Assembly: GCA_027422505.1 (NCBI GenBank)
Contig: JAPQWV010000408.1
Location: 372,001-436,000 of the forward strand
Reading direction: 5' to 3'
Source of the DNA: Craterostigma plantagineum
Taxonomy: Eukaryota; Streptophyta; Magnoliopsida; Lamiales; Linderniaceae
DNA: 64,000 nucleotides
This document shows, one piece after another, positions 11,651 through 26,927 of this stretch. The notes beneath the pieces are model-generated. The model had not been told where the DNA came from and did no database searches. It worked only from the letters and a program-made list of their open reading frames with translations. Positions within the stretch are counted from its first letter, which is position 1; every line of letters starts with the position of its first letter. Both the position numbers and the translations under genes were made by a program.

Positions 11651-13237
11651 TAATTTTTTTTTCAAACGCGTATTCTTCGTTAAATAAATGATTAATTTTC
11701 AATATTAAAAAGAATATATATTATAAAATAATCCACACAGAACCAAAAGTCATCAAGCTCTGAACCTTAAACTTGACTATCTAACTCTTAAACTCTCGCC
11801 ATTGGAGAGACTGGCAAGAGAGAGTCGATCTCCTCTCCATTCATCTTCTTCGCTTTTACAAACTTCTGCTTCTCCTCGCAAGAGGCTCACCGCAATTGCA
11901 GCAGAATAGATACGCATATGGCGAAAGCTTGCAGTGAAGATAATACGTACGAAGTGGACTAAAGGTTTAGCAAAAGAATAGTCAAAGATCCAATATTTTT
12001 CTGTTATTACATACATTATCGAAACCGAAAATCTTGCCAAAAGAAGGGTTTTTTATATATAGCAAGAAGGAGAATAACTGAAGGAAGACAAACACAACCG
12101 AAGGAAGACAGACATCCACAGAAAGCATCCATAGCCAAGCGCACCCTTCCCTCGCAATCTTAGGCAATGACAACTTATTACTAACAGATTTTTCTCAAGT
12201 CTTTCCTTCTGTATGAAAAAATAATTCAAGAAACAGTAATCTAGTGTAATTGAGTCGAGGGGAAAAAAGTAAGGATGGCCGGCCAACAATAAGGCACTGA
12301 AAATTGCATGCGCCATATATAGTATTCCGTTTCTTGTTATATTTCTCTTGATTTAAAAATGATATCTATCATGAAGCCAGCTCACTCACACGAACAAAGA
12401 ATACAATATTGTCCGACAAAGAAAAGGCTGACCAACCTCAAATCATATATCGTTTGTGTTTCCCTAAGTTCTCACCTTTCATGAGTGAGGTTCTAGTTTC
12501 TAAATGTGCGACAGTGACCATATTTAGACATTGCAATAGTCATATAATGATATAACCACCACATGTTGGAATGGAACTACCTCTCGAAAGTCGAACTGAT
12601 GATATGCCACCAATAAGCTATAATTCATATACCTGCAGTAAATACAACGTTATAGAGCGACGATATGAATGCATCTTTCTTTCTCTTTTTTTTCACGATT
12701 TTTTTCCCAAGATTTATGCACTCAATGAATGCCTTCAATGTCTCGAGTTCCCTCCATTAACGCAGTTCACTCGAGTATATATCAAACTCCATTTAAAGGA
12801 CATCGAAAATTGACAGCCATGCCTCCCTATGTTCTATACCAGCCAAAATAGTGATTAAACCCTTCAACGACGACTGTAGTAACTTGCCTTGATATAGGGG
12901 CAATCTCAATGAGTGACTCACTAAAGACATTTTTCACTTTAACACAGTATGTCGAATTTACTACAGCAACTCTTTTCCATATAAGTATCACTTTTCAAGA
13001 GTAATATAGTCTCAAGTGCATTTGCTAGGCTAGCATAATAATGCCCATGCGAGTAGATGGGCCGTGAGGGGGCCGAATCCAAGTCAATCACAAGTCAGAA
13101 TACTGTCCTCATTTTTTCCTGTATATATATCTCATTCTTTATTCATTGTCTAAAATATACACGAGCAAAGCTCATAACTCCAACATCAACCATGATTAGC
13201 TAAAAAAAAATCTAATTCACCTCGTCGAAAATTTCGT
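11651..13237. other. Intergenic, no supported gene
   Basis: The Pol III terminator T-run follows the tRNA. Overlapping minus-strand open frames at 11777-12316 lie in different frames with no recognisable domain, so I do not call a gene. The right end should include the 3' UTR of the BAH-domain gene. Confidence 0.5.
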
Positions 13238-16200
13238 CTAGTTTTTGTCTGAAGAAAGCTCGTTTTCTAACAGAGGGACGACTGCTTCGGTTGATTTCTT
13301 TAGTGCATCATTTGGTGGTTCAGTCTCGCTTGGTCGAGGGCTCGCAAGACCCTTTTCGACGTCGTCAAACTTGGCAGTGGCCAAAGGTGCCGTTCCAACG
13401 CCCTTGACTGAATTTGGCCCTTCGATGGTCAGCGTCGAAGCTTCGTCTCTAGAGGAGTAATAGATATTGCCACAAGCTAGGCATTCAAGCTGATAACATG
13501 GAACAACGATACTTACGATTAGCAGATTGATATAGTGCGTGGTGGGTAGTCGAAAAGAATTACATGAGCTTCTTGCTAGATCATTATTACTTGGTTAATC
13601 AGATTAGTATAGCAGAAATCAGCAATTGCTTAAATGAGCAACGGTTATCTATCAAAAAACAGAAGGGCAGTTTACAAACCTTGTATCGATCGCTATTCCC
13701 AGTCTGGATAATATCTATCAACTTCACTTGTTTCACTGTACATCTTTGGCACCGAGCATCAGTCATCTGGTCGAAATGAAGAATGCGGTTATATTAAACA
13801 GAACGAAATTGTTTCTCGGGATAAAAAGCAATACGCATGAGAATGTCGACACGACAGAGTAGCTTATATTACAAATAAATAACAGATATAAGCAGAGTCA
13901 TCAACAAAGTAAATTGAGCGACCTGAATCTCGCTAGGCTCTTCTGGTTCTTTTCTGGCAATTTCCTCAGCAGTTAAACCCTCCTGGAGGTGACAATTGAA
14001 AGAGTGAGCATAGTAAGGTTAGGTTTTAAAGAAAAAGGAAAAAAAAAAGGACTTAAAATATCTCCAGCGCTCATCCACTCATCAATTGTGCTTAATAAAG
14101 GAGAACAATACTTGGTTTTCATACAGTATCCTCTGTACCATGAGGAAGATCATTCAGATCAATAATAATAAAAAAACATGGGACATCAAAAGTTGAGTTA
14201 AGGTTAGGTCTGATACCTTCAATTCCTTTGGTGACATGTTCAGTATCCGTGCAGGTTCCAACTCCCCATTTATAAGACGCCGAGCCAACACAGCATTGCT
14301 CTATGATGAATAACGGAAAACACTTAAGGACAGGATTAGATAGCCCAGGAAATAAAGAACAGCAGAGAGAGACAAAATACATAAATGGCATTTAAAAGAC
14401 AAGTATAACGGCTAATCCTACGACCATAATCCTGACCTGACCACGTCGAACCAAGAACAAAATTACTATAAAAAAACAGCTACCTTTAGATTGAACGTTA
14501 ACTGCCGTAGTTTCTGGTTGTACTTGTTGAATTCTGCAGAAAGTGCATCATGGGCAGCCTTCTCAAGAGCAACAACAGCAGGAACAACTGCGCTGGGCCA
14601 TTCAAAAGATGCATCAACCTATGACGTACACACAGAAGGCATATCAATGAAAATGAACATAGCAAGATTTCGGTAACAGTAGTTAGAAATGACGCATTAC
14701 ATCTGAAATCTTATCGTGAAACTCAGCCGACCCATCATTCTTATCCTCAGAAATCTTCACATCCGAACCATTCTTCCCTTCTTCACCATTCTGTTTATTT
14801 TCAGAAGATGTACACACGAACCGAATGGACTGAAGAAGCTTTTCCAACCACTTGTCACGGTGCGTTTCTCCAGTCAACTGCTTAGAATTCAAGAGAACGA
14901 TGTAGTACTCGGAGGACAAATTAGCTGGAGTATGCGCTTTAGGAGATTGGGTCATGACCAAAGGTGTCTCGTCGTCCCTCGACACATCTAGAGGAATCAT
15001 ATTCTGCTTCCTCAACAATCGCTTGTTCTTCCTCGGCTCTTCACTGACATCCTCAGTCTCTATATCAGGAAGATCTCCAATACGTGAGAGTGTCTTCTGT
15101 ACAAGTAGGTCGATTTCCTCTTGTTTGTTGTCTTCGTAATCTTTATCCGTCAACTTAAAGAGCCTCTTACTTATGGAATCATATACATTTTGGATGATGA
15201 ATCCTGGATGTTGCTTGCGTTTGGGAATCTGCTTGTTTAGAGGTAGGAAGTGTACAACACACTTGTGCATGACGGACTCGGCAGGAACATCATCTCTGTG
15301 GAAGCTGTAATATAGCTCCCTCGTATCGTGTGATTTCCAGTTTTCACCACCTCGGGTCTCAGCCTCCTCAGGCCGGTAGAACCACTGCCCTGTAACCATG
15401 ACGGGGCCATCCCGCACTTGAGATATGTCCTGTACATGAAAAGGACTCGAAAACAAAAGAAATTACATTGTAGAAGGCTATGTTTAAAAAAAAAATATTA
15501 ATAGTTGTGAGAGATGAAGGATGAAATGAATGAGAAATGAAAATGTCCAGAGGATTATACGAAAACAACAACCATCAATACGCTTTCTATCAAGAAAAAA
15601 TGTTAAAAAATAACACGCCATATATGAGGTATACTTGTGGAACAAGAATGGGTTTTTGGTGACTCATGAGCTCAATGGATCCTTTCCTCCCACAGAAGGA
15701 AGTTTGGACACGAAATTGCCGTCTATTCCGCAATAATCAGACAATAGAAATGCTCAATATAGTAATCACGTGTGGGTTTCTATTTCAGTATGAGTAGCTC
15801 CAAAATGGAAAATGGAAACAAGAAAAATCACCTTGATTATGGCAACATAAGGCTTTTGGTCATTCTGCTCCGGACTCAAAAGCACGGGATCCTCCTATTT
15901 AATGTAATCATGATAAATCCGCAAAAACACAAAATAAAAGATTTACGAATCAAATACAAAACGACATTCAAAGCGGTTCTATTACAAACATTCGTGAAAA
16001 TAAAAAGCAACGAACCCCAGTGATGATCATCCTCAACAGTCTGAGGTAGACCATAAACCCCTAGTGTTGCAAATATATAGTGAAGAAACGAAACCTAAAG
16101 ATGTTAGAATTGAGTTTCATTTGGGTGTGTGCGTGTGTGTAAAGATCACACTTTTACACTTAATCACAAACACGAGAAAAGATGCAATTTCGACTCTTCA

Positions 16201-16679
16201 ACACCTAACAACGAATTCTATAAATCCTAATTCAACTCCTTTTTCCCACCTCCACAACACAAGCCTATGAAAAAAAATCAAGTTTTTTTTTTTAACTAAA
16301 GAACAACAAAACAAGCGATCGCAGGTGGAAAAAACCCAACGATTAGGAAAACATTGACCAAAAATAGGGGGCAAAAACTCACGAGCTCGTATTGATTTCC
16401 ATCTAACTCAAACGAAGAGTAATGATTCTTCCTCCCTTTTCCTCTTCCCGAAACCCTAACAACTTCCCCCAAAGGCACGGCCTCGGGATCATCTTCAGCG
16501 GCGCCAACGTCATCATCCTTAATCTTACCATCTCCGTCGCCGTCATCATTAGTAGCGCGCTTATCGTCTTCATCCTCGTCGGATAGATGCAGCCTCCGCT
16601 TTTTCGTGCCCTCCCTCGCGAGAGGCGCGTCGTCCTCCTCGTCGCTAATACGCACGCGCGCGAGTCGACGATTACGCAT
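13238..16679 (-). CDS. AIPP3: BAH plus TFIIS-like domain protein (AIPP3/BDT1-like)
   Basis: A 568-aa nuclear protein in the layout of Arabidopsis AIPP3/BDT1, a BAH reader of repressive chromatin in the BAH-PHD-CPL2 complex; that role is inferred. Exons (minus): 16679-16383, 15894-15832, 15429-14701, 14618-14484, 14300-14217, 13982-13923, 13766-13680, 13489-13238, all phase 0. The N-terminus is acidic and basic (DEDEDDKRATNDDGDGD). The BAH domain starts at HYSSFELDGNQYEL, passes YVAIIKDISQ and VMVTGQWFYRPEE, and ends near GFIIQNVYDS. A TFIIS central-like helical domain covers DKWLEKLLQSIRF to IARKEPEEP. A C4 ribbon-like tail follows: CQRC (exon 7) and CLACGN (exon 8). In TFIIS the ribbon hairpin carries an acidic Asp-Glu pair needed for transcript cleavage; here that place reads QTGNSDRYK. 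The identity rests on domain order. Confidence 0.85.
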
Positions 16680-16930
16680 CTTGTTTCAATCAAAATTCAC
16701 CGAGAAAGGGAGAGAGCTGTCGGAGCGTCCGCGAAACGCGCGGTGAGTGAGTATTAAGTATAACGCGCGCCGGAAAACCGTCTTCGTATTAATCGTAAGA
16801 CCTTGTTCGTCTTTGTCCCAGTCAAATGTAAGAATGGGCCTTAGGCCCAAATTCTAGACATGTCAAATCTCCATTAATTCCTTAGAGGTTCCAATTACAA
16901 GCAATTCTCCATTACACCCCCAAACCTTAA

Positions 16931-17560
16931 GTGCTCGTTTGGTACGTGGGTTTATTTTTAGGAGAGTTTAAATTAGTAAGGTTTATATAAATCTAATTAA
17001 TTGGTATAAACTAAAATGTGTGTTTGGTTGGTGGATTTAAGGAAAGTCTATATGTTTGGATAAACGTGGGTTTAATTAATTGATGTTTGATAAAAATACA
17101 TTTATACCCTCAATATTGGGTAAGCAGAAACGAATTATTAGATCACAAACAAAACGAATTTCGGCAAACAAGAAACGATATTGAAGGACAAGTGCGATAG
17201 TCAATCTTTAAAAAACTCAAATATCAACAAGCTAAAATTGAGTCTATCTTTAAAAAATAATATGTTGAAGCCATTGCTCATGCCCCCACAATTCCGATCA
17301 ACAGAAAAATTAAAAATACATTGACATGTGTTGAAAGGGTGTGGTGTGGTGCTCGTGGGTTATAGATCTAAGGATAATATTGTAAAATAATTGGTGGGTT
17401 TAAAATAACACACCTTTGAGGTGGGCTATTGAAAACCTATATAGTTGGGTTTAAAGTTAGTATTAATAAACCTATGTTTTATTTAAACATAAGTACCAAA
17501 CATTCCAACATTAGATAAACCCATGTTTCAAATTGCTAAACCCGGTAACCAAACGAGGGC
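16931..17560. mobile_element. Tourist-like (PIF/Harbinger) MITE
   Basis: A non-coding element of 630 bp with imperfect terminal inverted repeats (left GTGCTCGTTTGGTACG, right end ACCAAACGAGGGC) and TAA on both sides (16928-16930 and 17561-17563). A 3-bp TAA/TTA duplication is typical of PIF/Harbinger. It lies between the 5' end of the BAH-domain gene and the 3' end of HMA5. Confidence 0.8.
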
Positions 17561-17676
17561 TAAGTAACAATGAGCCTAACCTTAATTTATGTCACAATGG
17601 CTTTCTCACCTGAATTACTTCCTTAAACATTATTTATAAAAACATGTTTTTCTTCAAAGCTCAGTACTTGACACAA

Positions 17677-20600
17677 CTACTCAACAGTTATCCCTCTAAT
17701 CTGAAGCCCATCATCAAGAACCTTAGGCCTCTTGTAATTCTTCAGAAGAAGAGAGCTGCAGACGACGCTCACCGAAGAGGCGGCCATCGCAGCTCCGGCG
17801 ATCCACGGAGGAAGCCGGAATCCGGCGGCCGGAAAGAGAGCTCCGGCGGCTATGGGGATGCCGAGGACGTTGTACCCCAAAGCCCATATGTAGTTGAGGC
17901 GAATCCTCATGAAAGTACTCCTCGAAAGGTCGATTGCCGTTATTACGTCTTCCAAGTTGCTCTTCATAAGGACGATGTCCGCAGCCTCGACAGCAATGTC
18001 CGTCCCCGCGCCTATCGCCATCCCCACGTCCGCCGCGACGAGCGCCGGCGAGTCGTTTATGCCGTCACCCACCATCGCCACTATGTTCCCCGAGGCCTGT
18101 GAGAAGAATATAGATCAACTTGATATATATATGAGAAGTCGAAATATATGTTGCTGTTGTTTATGCAATCGGTAACTTTCAAAATTGAGCAAGTTAGTAA
18201 CATTATACGTCGAAATCTTAAAATTTTGTCCCAAAGTTGCTTGTTTTGAACGCAATTGTCCCTATAATGACACTCCCTAAATTTGTCAGAATTCTAGTAT
18301 CCTGCAACCCCAGAATTTGGGGCAAATATAGGAGGTGGAATTAAACGGACAATAACTTTCAAAATTAAGCAATTTAGGAAAATTACATACCCAAATCCTA
18401 GGTTATGTTCCTAATTTGCTTAATTTTGAAAGTTGTTGTCGGTCTAATGCCATAAATTGCCAGACCCTAGTCTACTGGAACCCTAAAATTAGGGGTAATG
18501 ACACTCCCTAAATTAGTTGTCCCTATACCGCCAACAAAACTGGAAAAAAAAATGAGCCATGTTATTATTACCTGTAATTCCTTGACTTTCTCCGCCTTAT
18601 CCTCGGGTTTGGCCTCTGCAAAGACGTCGTCGATTCCAACTTCCTTGGCAATGGCATTCGCGGTGCCCCAATTGTCGCCTGTCACGACTATGCTCTTAAC
18701 TTTCATGGACTTGAGGAATGATATAACTCGGCGTGCTCCAGGCTTTAACGGGTCTGAAATGGCGATCGTTCCCACTAATTCTCTTTCTATAGAAACGAGG
18801 ATCCCAGTCTGAGCCAAGCCTTCGGTTTCTGACAGTATGTCTTCGGCGTCGAGGGGAATGCCGACGCCGTATTCGGTCATCAAACTCTTATTTCCTACGA
18901 GGACTTCTTTGCCTCGAACAACAGCCTTGACCCCGTGGCCCGTTATGGATTCGAAGTCGCGGGCTTCGGGCCAGACTGGATTCTCTTCGTCTTGCCTGAA
19001 CTTCTTCGCATGCTCGACGATCGCTTTGGCCAGAGGGTGTTCGCTGTTTGCCTGAACTCGAGAAAACGCTCGAAATTGTTGTCTTTCACTAAAAGTTCTA
19101 ACGACAGAAGAGCTCGACGTACCTCAACAGCAGCTATGACGTCGCAGAATTCTTTGAGGACCATATTTCTGAAAAGCTTTGTGCTGACAACGACTGGGTT
19201 TCCGACTGTGAGCGTCCCCGTCTTGTCGAAAACGATACAGTTCACCTGCCAATAGCAAGTTAAACTAAGCAGTTTATTACGGCTAAAATAGATATTTTGC
19301 TAGCGAAATAATTTAGAACAGAGCAAATAAAGGCAAAATTGAAGACCTTGTGAGCGCTTTCTAAGGCCTGACCACCTTTGATTAGGACGCCTTGGGAAGC
19401 ACCAACGCCTGTACCAACCATTACAGCCGTCGGCGTAGCCAACCCAAGAGCGCAAGGGCAGGCAATGACCATCACGGATATACCGAATTGGAGGGCGAGC
19501 TGAAAGCTATCCATGGAAGAAGGGATCCAAGATTTGGGATAACCATGCAATTTCCCAGCTACAAACCAGGCTAGCCAAGTCGAGAAAGAGAGAAATATAA
19601 CCTGAAAGCAACATTCAATAACAGAGTTAATAATTTTGGGAACTGAAAAAAGGGTTCTTGGATGAGTTAGAAGGAGAAACGAACTAATGGGACGAAGAAT
19701 TTGGAAATTCGGTCGGCGAATTTCTGCACTGGGGCTTTTGCCATTTGCGCTGACTCGACGAGCCTGACGATTTGTGCTAACGCGCTCTCCGATCCAACCT
19801 TTGTAGCCTTAACGTGAAGTACGCCATTTGTATTGACAGTTCCTCCTATGACTATGTCCCCTTTTCTCTTAGCCACTGGCCTTGATTCGCCTGTAATCAT
19901 GCTCTCATTCACATGACTCTGTCCCCGCGTCACAAATCCATCGCACGCTACTTTTGCACCGGGGACAATCTTTATAACATCGTTCTTCTGTATCAATCTG
20001 CTATCAACCTCCTCCTCGTTTATTACGCTTCCATCGCCGTCTAAGGTCAAGAGAGTCGCTGTCTCGGGCGCCAAGTCCATTAGCTTCTCTATGGCTTCAG
20101 AAGTTTTCCCCTTTGCTAGAACCTCAAGATACTTTCCGAGCAGTATGAAGGAGATGAGCATCGAGCTAGTTTCGAAGAAATCTGTCGACTCGAATCTTGG
20201 AGAAGAAGCAGCTCTTAGTACAGAGTAAACGGAGTAGAAGTAAGCAGTGTTCGTCCCAAGCGCGATTAAGACATCCATATTCGCAGATCCATGTCTTAAC
20301 GCTTTGTAAGCGCCGATGTAAAACCTCCGTCCTATGATGAACTGAACAGGCGTAGACAGAACCCACCTCAAGATCTCTCCGATGGTAAGCATGTTGACAA
20401 CCTTAGTGTCCAAACGGTGTTTGATGCCAGGGATGTACATAAACACCATGGAGATTAGAAAAACTGGGATGGTGAAGACCAAACTCCATAGAAAAGACTT
20501 GTAGTATTGCCTGATCTCCTCGTCTCTGTGAACTCCCCTTGATTCGCCTTCGGGAAAAATCTTTGCTTTGTAACGCCCCGAACCAGTTGATGCGATTATT

Positions 20601-21480
20601 TCGAGGAAATTTCTTGGCCCGGTAAGATCTGGCTGGTAAGCGATGGATATTTTATTCTGCTGAGGATCGATATTCATGTCTTGAACGCCAGGCAACGCTA
20701 TGAGGGAATTCCCTATTATCCTCATGGAATTCTCACTGCGAACTCCATCGACTTGCAGGTGTATTTTGCACCTATTTTCTCCCGTGCTTATAAGCACCGC
20801 TTCGAAGCCAGTATCTTCCACTGCTTCTATGATCCTATCATAGGCTAAGATCTTAGGATCGTAACGAACTTCTGCTTCTTCAGTGGCTAAAGCGACCTGC
20901 GCTCTGTGTACGCCTCGCAGAGCTTGTAAAGCAGATTCTAACGTGGTCGAACAAGACGTGCACGTCATACCCTTAACGTGAAGCCTGCAGACTTCAAAGG
21001 ATTGCTCGTCGATATCTTCTTTGAGAAGCGAGGCTTGAAATCCCACGTCTTCAATTGTTTCACGAATTGTTTCCTCCTGCGCATTACATCAAACACTTTA
21101 GAGTGCATTCCTTCATTTCATCTCTAAAAAACAACAAATCTCACACGCAATATCTAGGCAAGGCAAGGCAAGCATATACTCACGTTAACAAAGGCGGGGA
21201 AAAAAGTGACTTGGGCTTTGTTATTCAGCACATCGACGGCGGCTTCTTTGATCCCAGGAAGACGTTTAACGGCTTTCTCCACAGATCCGGCGCAGGCAGA
21301 GCAAGTCATGCCGTGGACGGCGAAGAGGGCTTTCGATTCCGTACCCTGAATGCATTTTTCTTCGTCGGAGGAGACGATGACGCCCTTAGGGTACTTGGGC
21401 ATTGATGGGTAGTGTGGACGCGGCGATAAGGTGCCATTTTCGCTCGATAATCTCACGCATGCCAGAAACTTTGCGGCCAT
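17677..21480 (-). CDS. HMA5: P1B-type copper-transporting ATPase HMA5
   Basis: An 988-aa heavy-metal ATPase exporting Cu(I) with ATP, homologous to HMA5 (root copper detoxification and xylem loading). Exons (minus): 21480-21184, 21076-19685, 19601-19347, 19245-19123, 19051-18572, 18096-17677; all phases agree. Two N-terminal metal-binding domains carry GMTCSAC (Cys60, Cys63) and GMTCTSC (Cys138, Cys141); a third repeat (CKIHLQVDG) has lost CxxC, as in HMA5. Eight membrane helices are expected. The translocation motif is CPC (611-613); other motifs are the TGES loop, DKTGT with phosphorylated Asp655, the nucleotide-binding EHP (693-695) and GDGIND (859-864). I chose ATG 21480 ([11 protein letters not shown]) over one further upstream because it matches the family start. 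The last intron holds an 85-bp palindromic repeat. The gene looks intact. Confidence 0.96.
18351..18437. repeat. Palindromic repeat in HMA5 intron 5
   Basis: The left arm (ACTTTCAAAATTAAGCAA) and right arm (TTGCTTAATTTTGAAAGT) are reverse complements around a short AT-rich centre. It looks like a small foldback or MITE remnant; related sequence (ACTTTCAAAATTGAGCAA) occurs again near 18175. Confidence 0.65.
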
Positions 21481-23179
21481 GCTCGCCAACAGCCTACGAC
21501 GGTCAAGAATCAATGTCAGAGAGAGCTGAAGGAGATTTTTGAGGATATAGCGATATTTCTTGGACTTGAAGGCCAAGATTTCATAGATTATAAAATGGGT
21601 ATCAATTGCTTCACGGAATTAATGTGGAGTCCTTCGTCTTTTTCAATTAATTTAATCTGCGAAGGTGCTGGGATTTTGATTGAGTGATGCATTTTGCTTT
21701 CTCCGAGGGTTTCATACTACGCAGGATTTACGTACATATGATATGATCACTGATCAGCCAGTCGTGTATTTAGATTATAAAATATGAAAAAAAAAAAAAA
21801 GTCAAAGATTTATTTCATAAATATTACGAAAAGATTGAGTGTAATCTTAAAAATATGGTATGCTTACTGATACGTTAAGAAAAAGTTTCGTTGAAAAACA
21901 GAAGTATATAAAGGCTAAAAGATCAAGAGAATAAAATCGAAAGAAAACAGTCTTTGAATCATAATACCAATGTCGATGCACTCTTTAGTCGTTCTATACT
22001 TTTGGCGAGTATTTTTCTTACAATTATTATGTTCTTCGCTGACAGAGATGGAAAATAGAGAACATAGGAGGACTTAACTGCTAACAAATAACAATATTGA
22101 ACTGAGTGTGGCTGTTAAAGGGGTGTTTTGTGAATGAAGGAGCACACATATATATAGTGGATTTGAGTCGATTAATTACAATTAATATGTCATGACATAC
22201 AATATCACCTCACTTTTTAAATTTAACAGTCAACAATCCCGCGTCCCCCCACGAGCTAAAAAATTAAATACCTCCTTAAATACCTCCATTACTATAGATT
22301 TTAATATTATATAAGTACTGTTATATTAGGTGAGTGTTGTAACAAAGAAAAGAACACAAATTTTCAAGAATGATGTTAGAAAAGCGTGTGACCTTACAAC
22401 CATTATCCCGTCCCAATACTTAGTTATGGTAGCACGCAACGCAGGCTAACCCATCACCATCGTTGGACCACAGCATTCATATGAAACTCCAAAGTCGCAG
22501 GTTGGTTCAAATACTTTTCAGATAATTAGTAATTAATTAGCTGACGTCGAGATATAAATATAAAAAATTATATCCATTGTTCTCTATCATTCATTGACCA
22601 GTATATATAGAAATAACTGTCGCTGTAGTTATCACATTTTAACCCAATAGAGCCACGCCAAACGGACTAAGCTGCGCATGCGTATGCAAAATTCCACACT
22701 CTCAGGTTAAAATAATTTCTTTTTTCAAACAAATTGTAATTCGTCGATATCAAGAGATAAGAAATAATAGAATTACTTTCATATGTTGACCAGTAAATTT
22801 AGAAACAGTTCTGTCACTGTTTCAGGTAAACGGCGTTAAAATATAAATTGTCCGACTTTTTGCTACAAATTATTTTGCTAGTTGTTTGGTTACTCACCGT
22901 ATAACATATTGTGTAGCTTGGTTTACTTAGCACATAAAAATCCAGACCACATAAAAATCTCCAATACTAAGAAGCCACAAAAACGTATTAGAAAAGGTAA
23001 GGTCCATACTCCATTACAAAAACACCAAAATAAAGAGAGATGGGGATTTCAAGTCAAAACCCAGTACGACATTTTATAAAGACGAGACAAAGAAGACAAA
23101 CAGACAACCTACGACAATTAGAAAATCAAAGCATAAAGAAACAACAGAGACACATACCATCAGTAGCATATTGATCGAG
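21481..23179. other. HMA5 upstream region and tubulin 3' flank
   Basis: About 1.7 kb of AT-rich DNA: the 5' leader and promoter of HMA5 on the left and the 3' UTR of the beta-tubulin gene on the right. Short open frames have no family features. Confidence 0.5.
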
Positions 23180-24970
<1,791 letters not shown>

Positions 24971-26826
24971 CTTCTTCCTTTTAGGGTTTGTTTTCTCAGA
25001 TTCGAATTTTGAGTGCTGGGAAGGAAATGTTAGCTAGGGTTTCTCTTATTTTCTGCGGGCGACTAAATAGTTGAAATTTGGGGAGGGAAATAAAATAGAT
25101 AAAATGTTCCTTTTGAATTTTGGGTACAATCTCATGTTGCGCGACGTAGGGTAACCCTTTTATCTTATGGGTCGGGTTGACCGTCGGATCCGACTCCGTT
25201 TTTATGAGCTTTATTTGCAGAGAGAACCTTCATAAATATCAAAATACCAGTTGGTCCTCGGCATTTCAATTTACTCCTTTCCTAAATTCGAAAGATGATA
25301 TGAGATTGAGATTTGATTAGTGGGATCAATTTAGCATAACTACAAGTTAGTACAAGTTTGCTTGGACTCGAAACATAGTACAATAGGTAAAAACCTAACC
25401 TTCGCAGCTCAATTATTTTCCCGTCCATTGTCCAATTTACTTATTTCTGAACTGTTACTGTATTTTGATACTTTTTTCTTACCTAATGTCGGCAATATAG
25501 TTGAAAAGGTGGTTAATGAATGTGGAATTACGAACTTCATATATTATTAGGTTAGCCATATTGACCTGCACAAAAAGGGTGTAGAATAAGCAGGCTAGAA
25601 TCTCCCTTCTTTATACAGTTAAAACATAAAACTGTATTTTCGGTGAGGAATAATTGTATTGTATATAAGTAATATTTTAACTTAGAAATTCATGGTCGTC
25701 CATGGAACTGCAGTAAAAATACTATTAGCGTTCAAGCATTGTTTGGCATTTCCACTATTTTCCAACGTGACAAATCATTAATCTTGCACTCATTCGGAAA
25801 AGATTTTAATATATTTGTCAATTTATATATAGATTAGATCTTAGTCAATATTCTTATTATTTAATGTTGTGGAGCGTCAGTAGCATTCAAATCGGTGACC
25901 CTACAAATAAACAAGAATGATTATTATACGGTACATTCAAAGATTTAATTACAAGGTAAGGTACCATCGCATCGAATTCACTGTGTTGGCACCTTACATC
26001 ATGCATTTTAAATCGCCACATTTAATACTCCCACATCACTTACCTGTTATCAAACCCATAAATAATATGCAAGAAATGCCATCATGGGTATGTCGGCACA
26101 TGCGACTTTGATTTAAGCGGCATTTTCATTTCACGCCCCTCACATAACTATCATTTAGGAAAAATTTAGTTTTAAGGACCCATTCTGCAAGTACCACTTC
26201 ATTGCTCTTTCATACTAGTATGTTCAAATTTTGTAACACAAAACCATAATTCCGTACCAGTTTATGATAATCAGATACCAACTTATTTTCTGCAGTGCCA
26301 CTTCATTGTTCTGTCATACCAGTATGTTGAAATTTGTAACACAAAACGATCATTCTATACCAGTTCATATATCTTTCATACCACTTTTTTACACCTTAAA
26401 ATGGGTCTTTTAACCAAAAAGATTCTCAAACAGGGCCTGAATTCGAAATCAAACCCTTAATGGGGGCCTGATTTCGAATTGACCCTTGATTTAATATAAT
26501 TTCGTATATTAATATCTGATAGAATTCAGAAACACACACGTATATTAAAGCTACGCCTTTAGCTATTGTCAACTATATACACGAGCACCTTGTTATTTTC
26601 CTTACACGTTATAAGATGTAATACCTAACAAATGTGTTTTTCAGACAGCTTCTTTTATCTTTCTTCACGTATTAATTTTAAAAGAAATAAAATAAAATAA
26701 AAAACTACAATAATCAGTCAGATGGTCAACGGTAATGGCTACGATTATATAATTAACACGAAAACCCTCGTTAAGTCTCGGTCAACAACAGCCAATTTCA
26801 CACACAAGAACGTTCATCTAAACACG
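24971..26826. other. Intergenic between divergent tubulin and CLE genes
   Basis: It holds the tubulin leader and promoter, AT-rich DNA, an old repeat-derived stretch at about 26110-26490, and the distal CLE promoter. No gene is supportable. Confidence 0.5.
26192..26390. repeat. Diverged direct repeat, unit about 103 bp
   Basis: Unit 1 begins GTACCACTTCATTGCTC at 26192 and unit 2 begins GTGCCACTTCATTGTTC at 26295. Both continue with a TAGTATGTT/CAGTATGTT and AACACAAAAC core. Related words occur in the hairpin segment at 11270-11440. Confidence 0.6.
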
Positions 26827-26832
26827 TATAAA
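26827..26832 (+). promoter_or_regulatory. TATA box of the CLE gene
   Basis: TATAAA about 100 bases upstream of the CLE start codon, in a normal core-promoter position. Confidence 0.5.
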
Positions 26833-26927
26833 CTTCCTCTCAAAGTTTTCTTCCATCATCTTCATCTTCTGTACTTTTCATCCCTCCTACTACTATTTGC
26901 AGTCTCAGCAATATTTTTTCATAACTT

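Noticed and set aside
11777..12316. Three overlapping minus-strand open frames
   Set aside because: They lie in different frames with no recognisable domain, splice joining or family pattern; probably chance.
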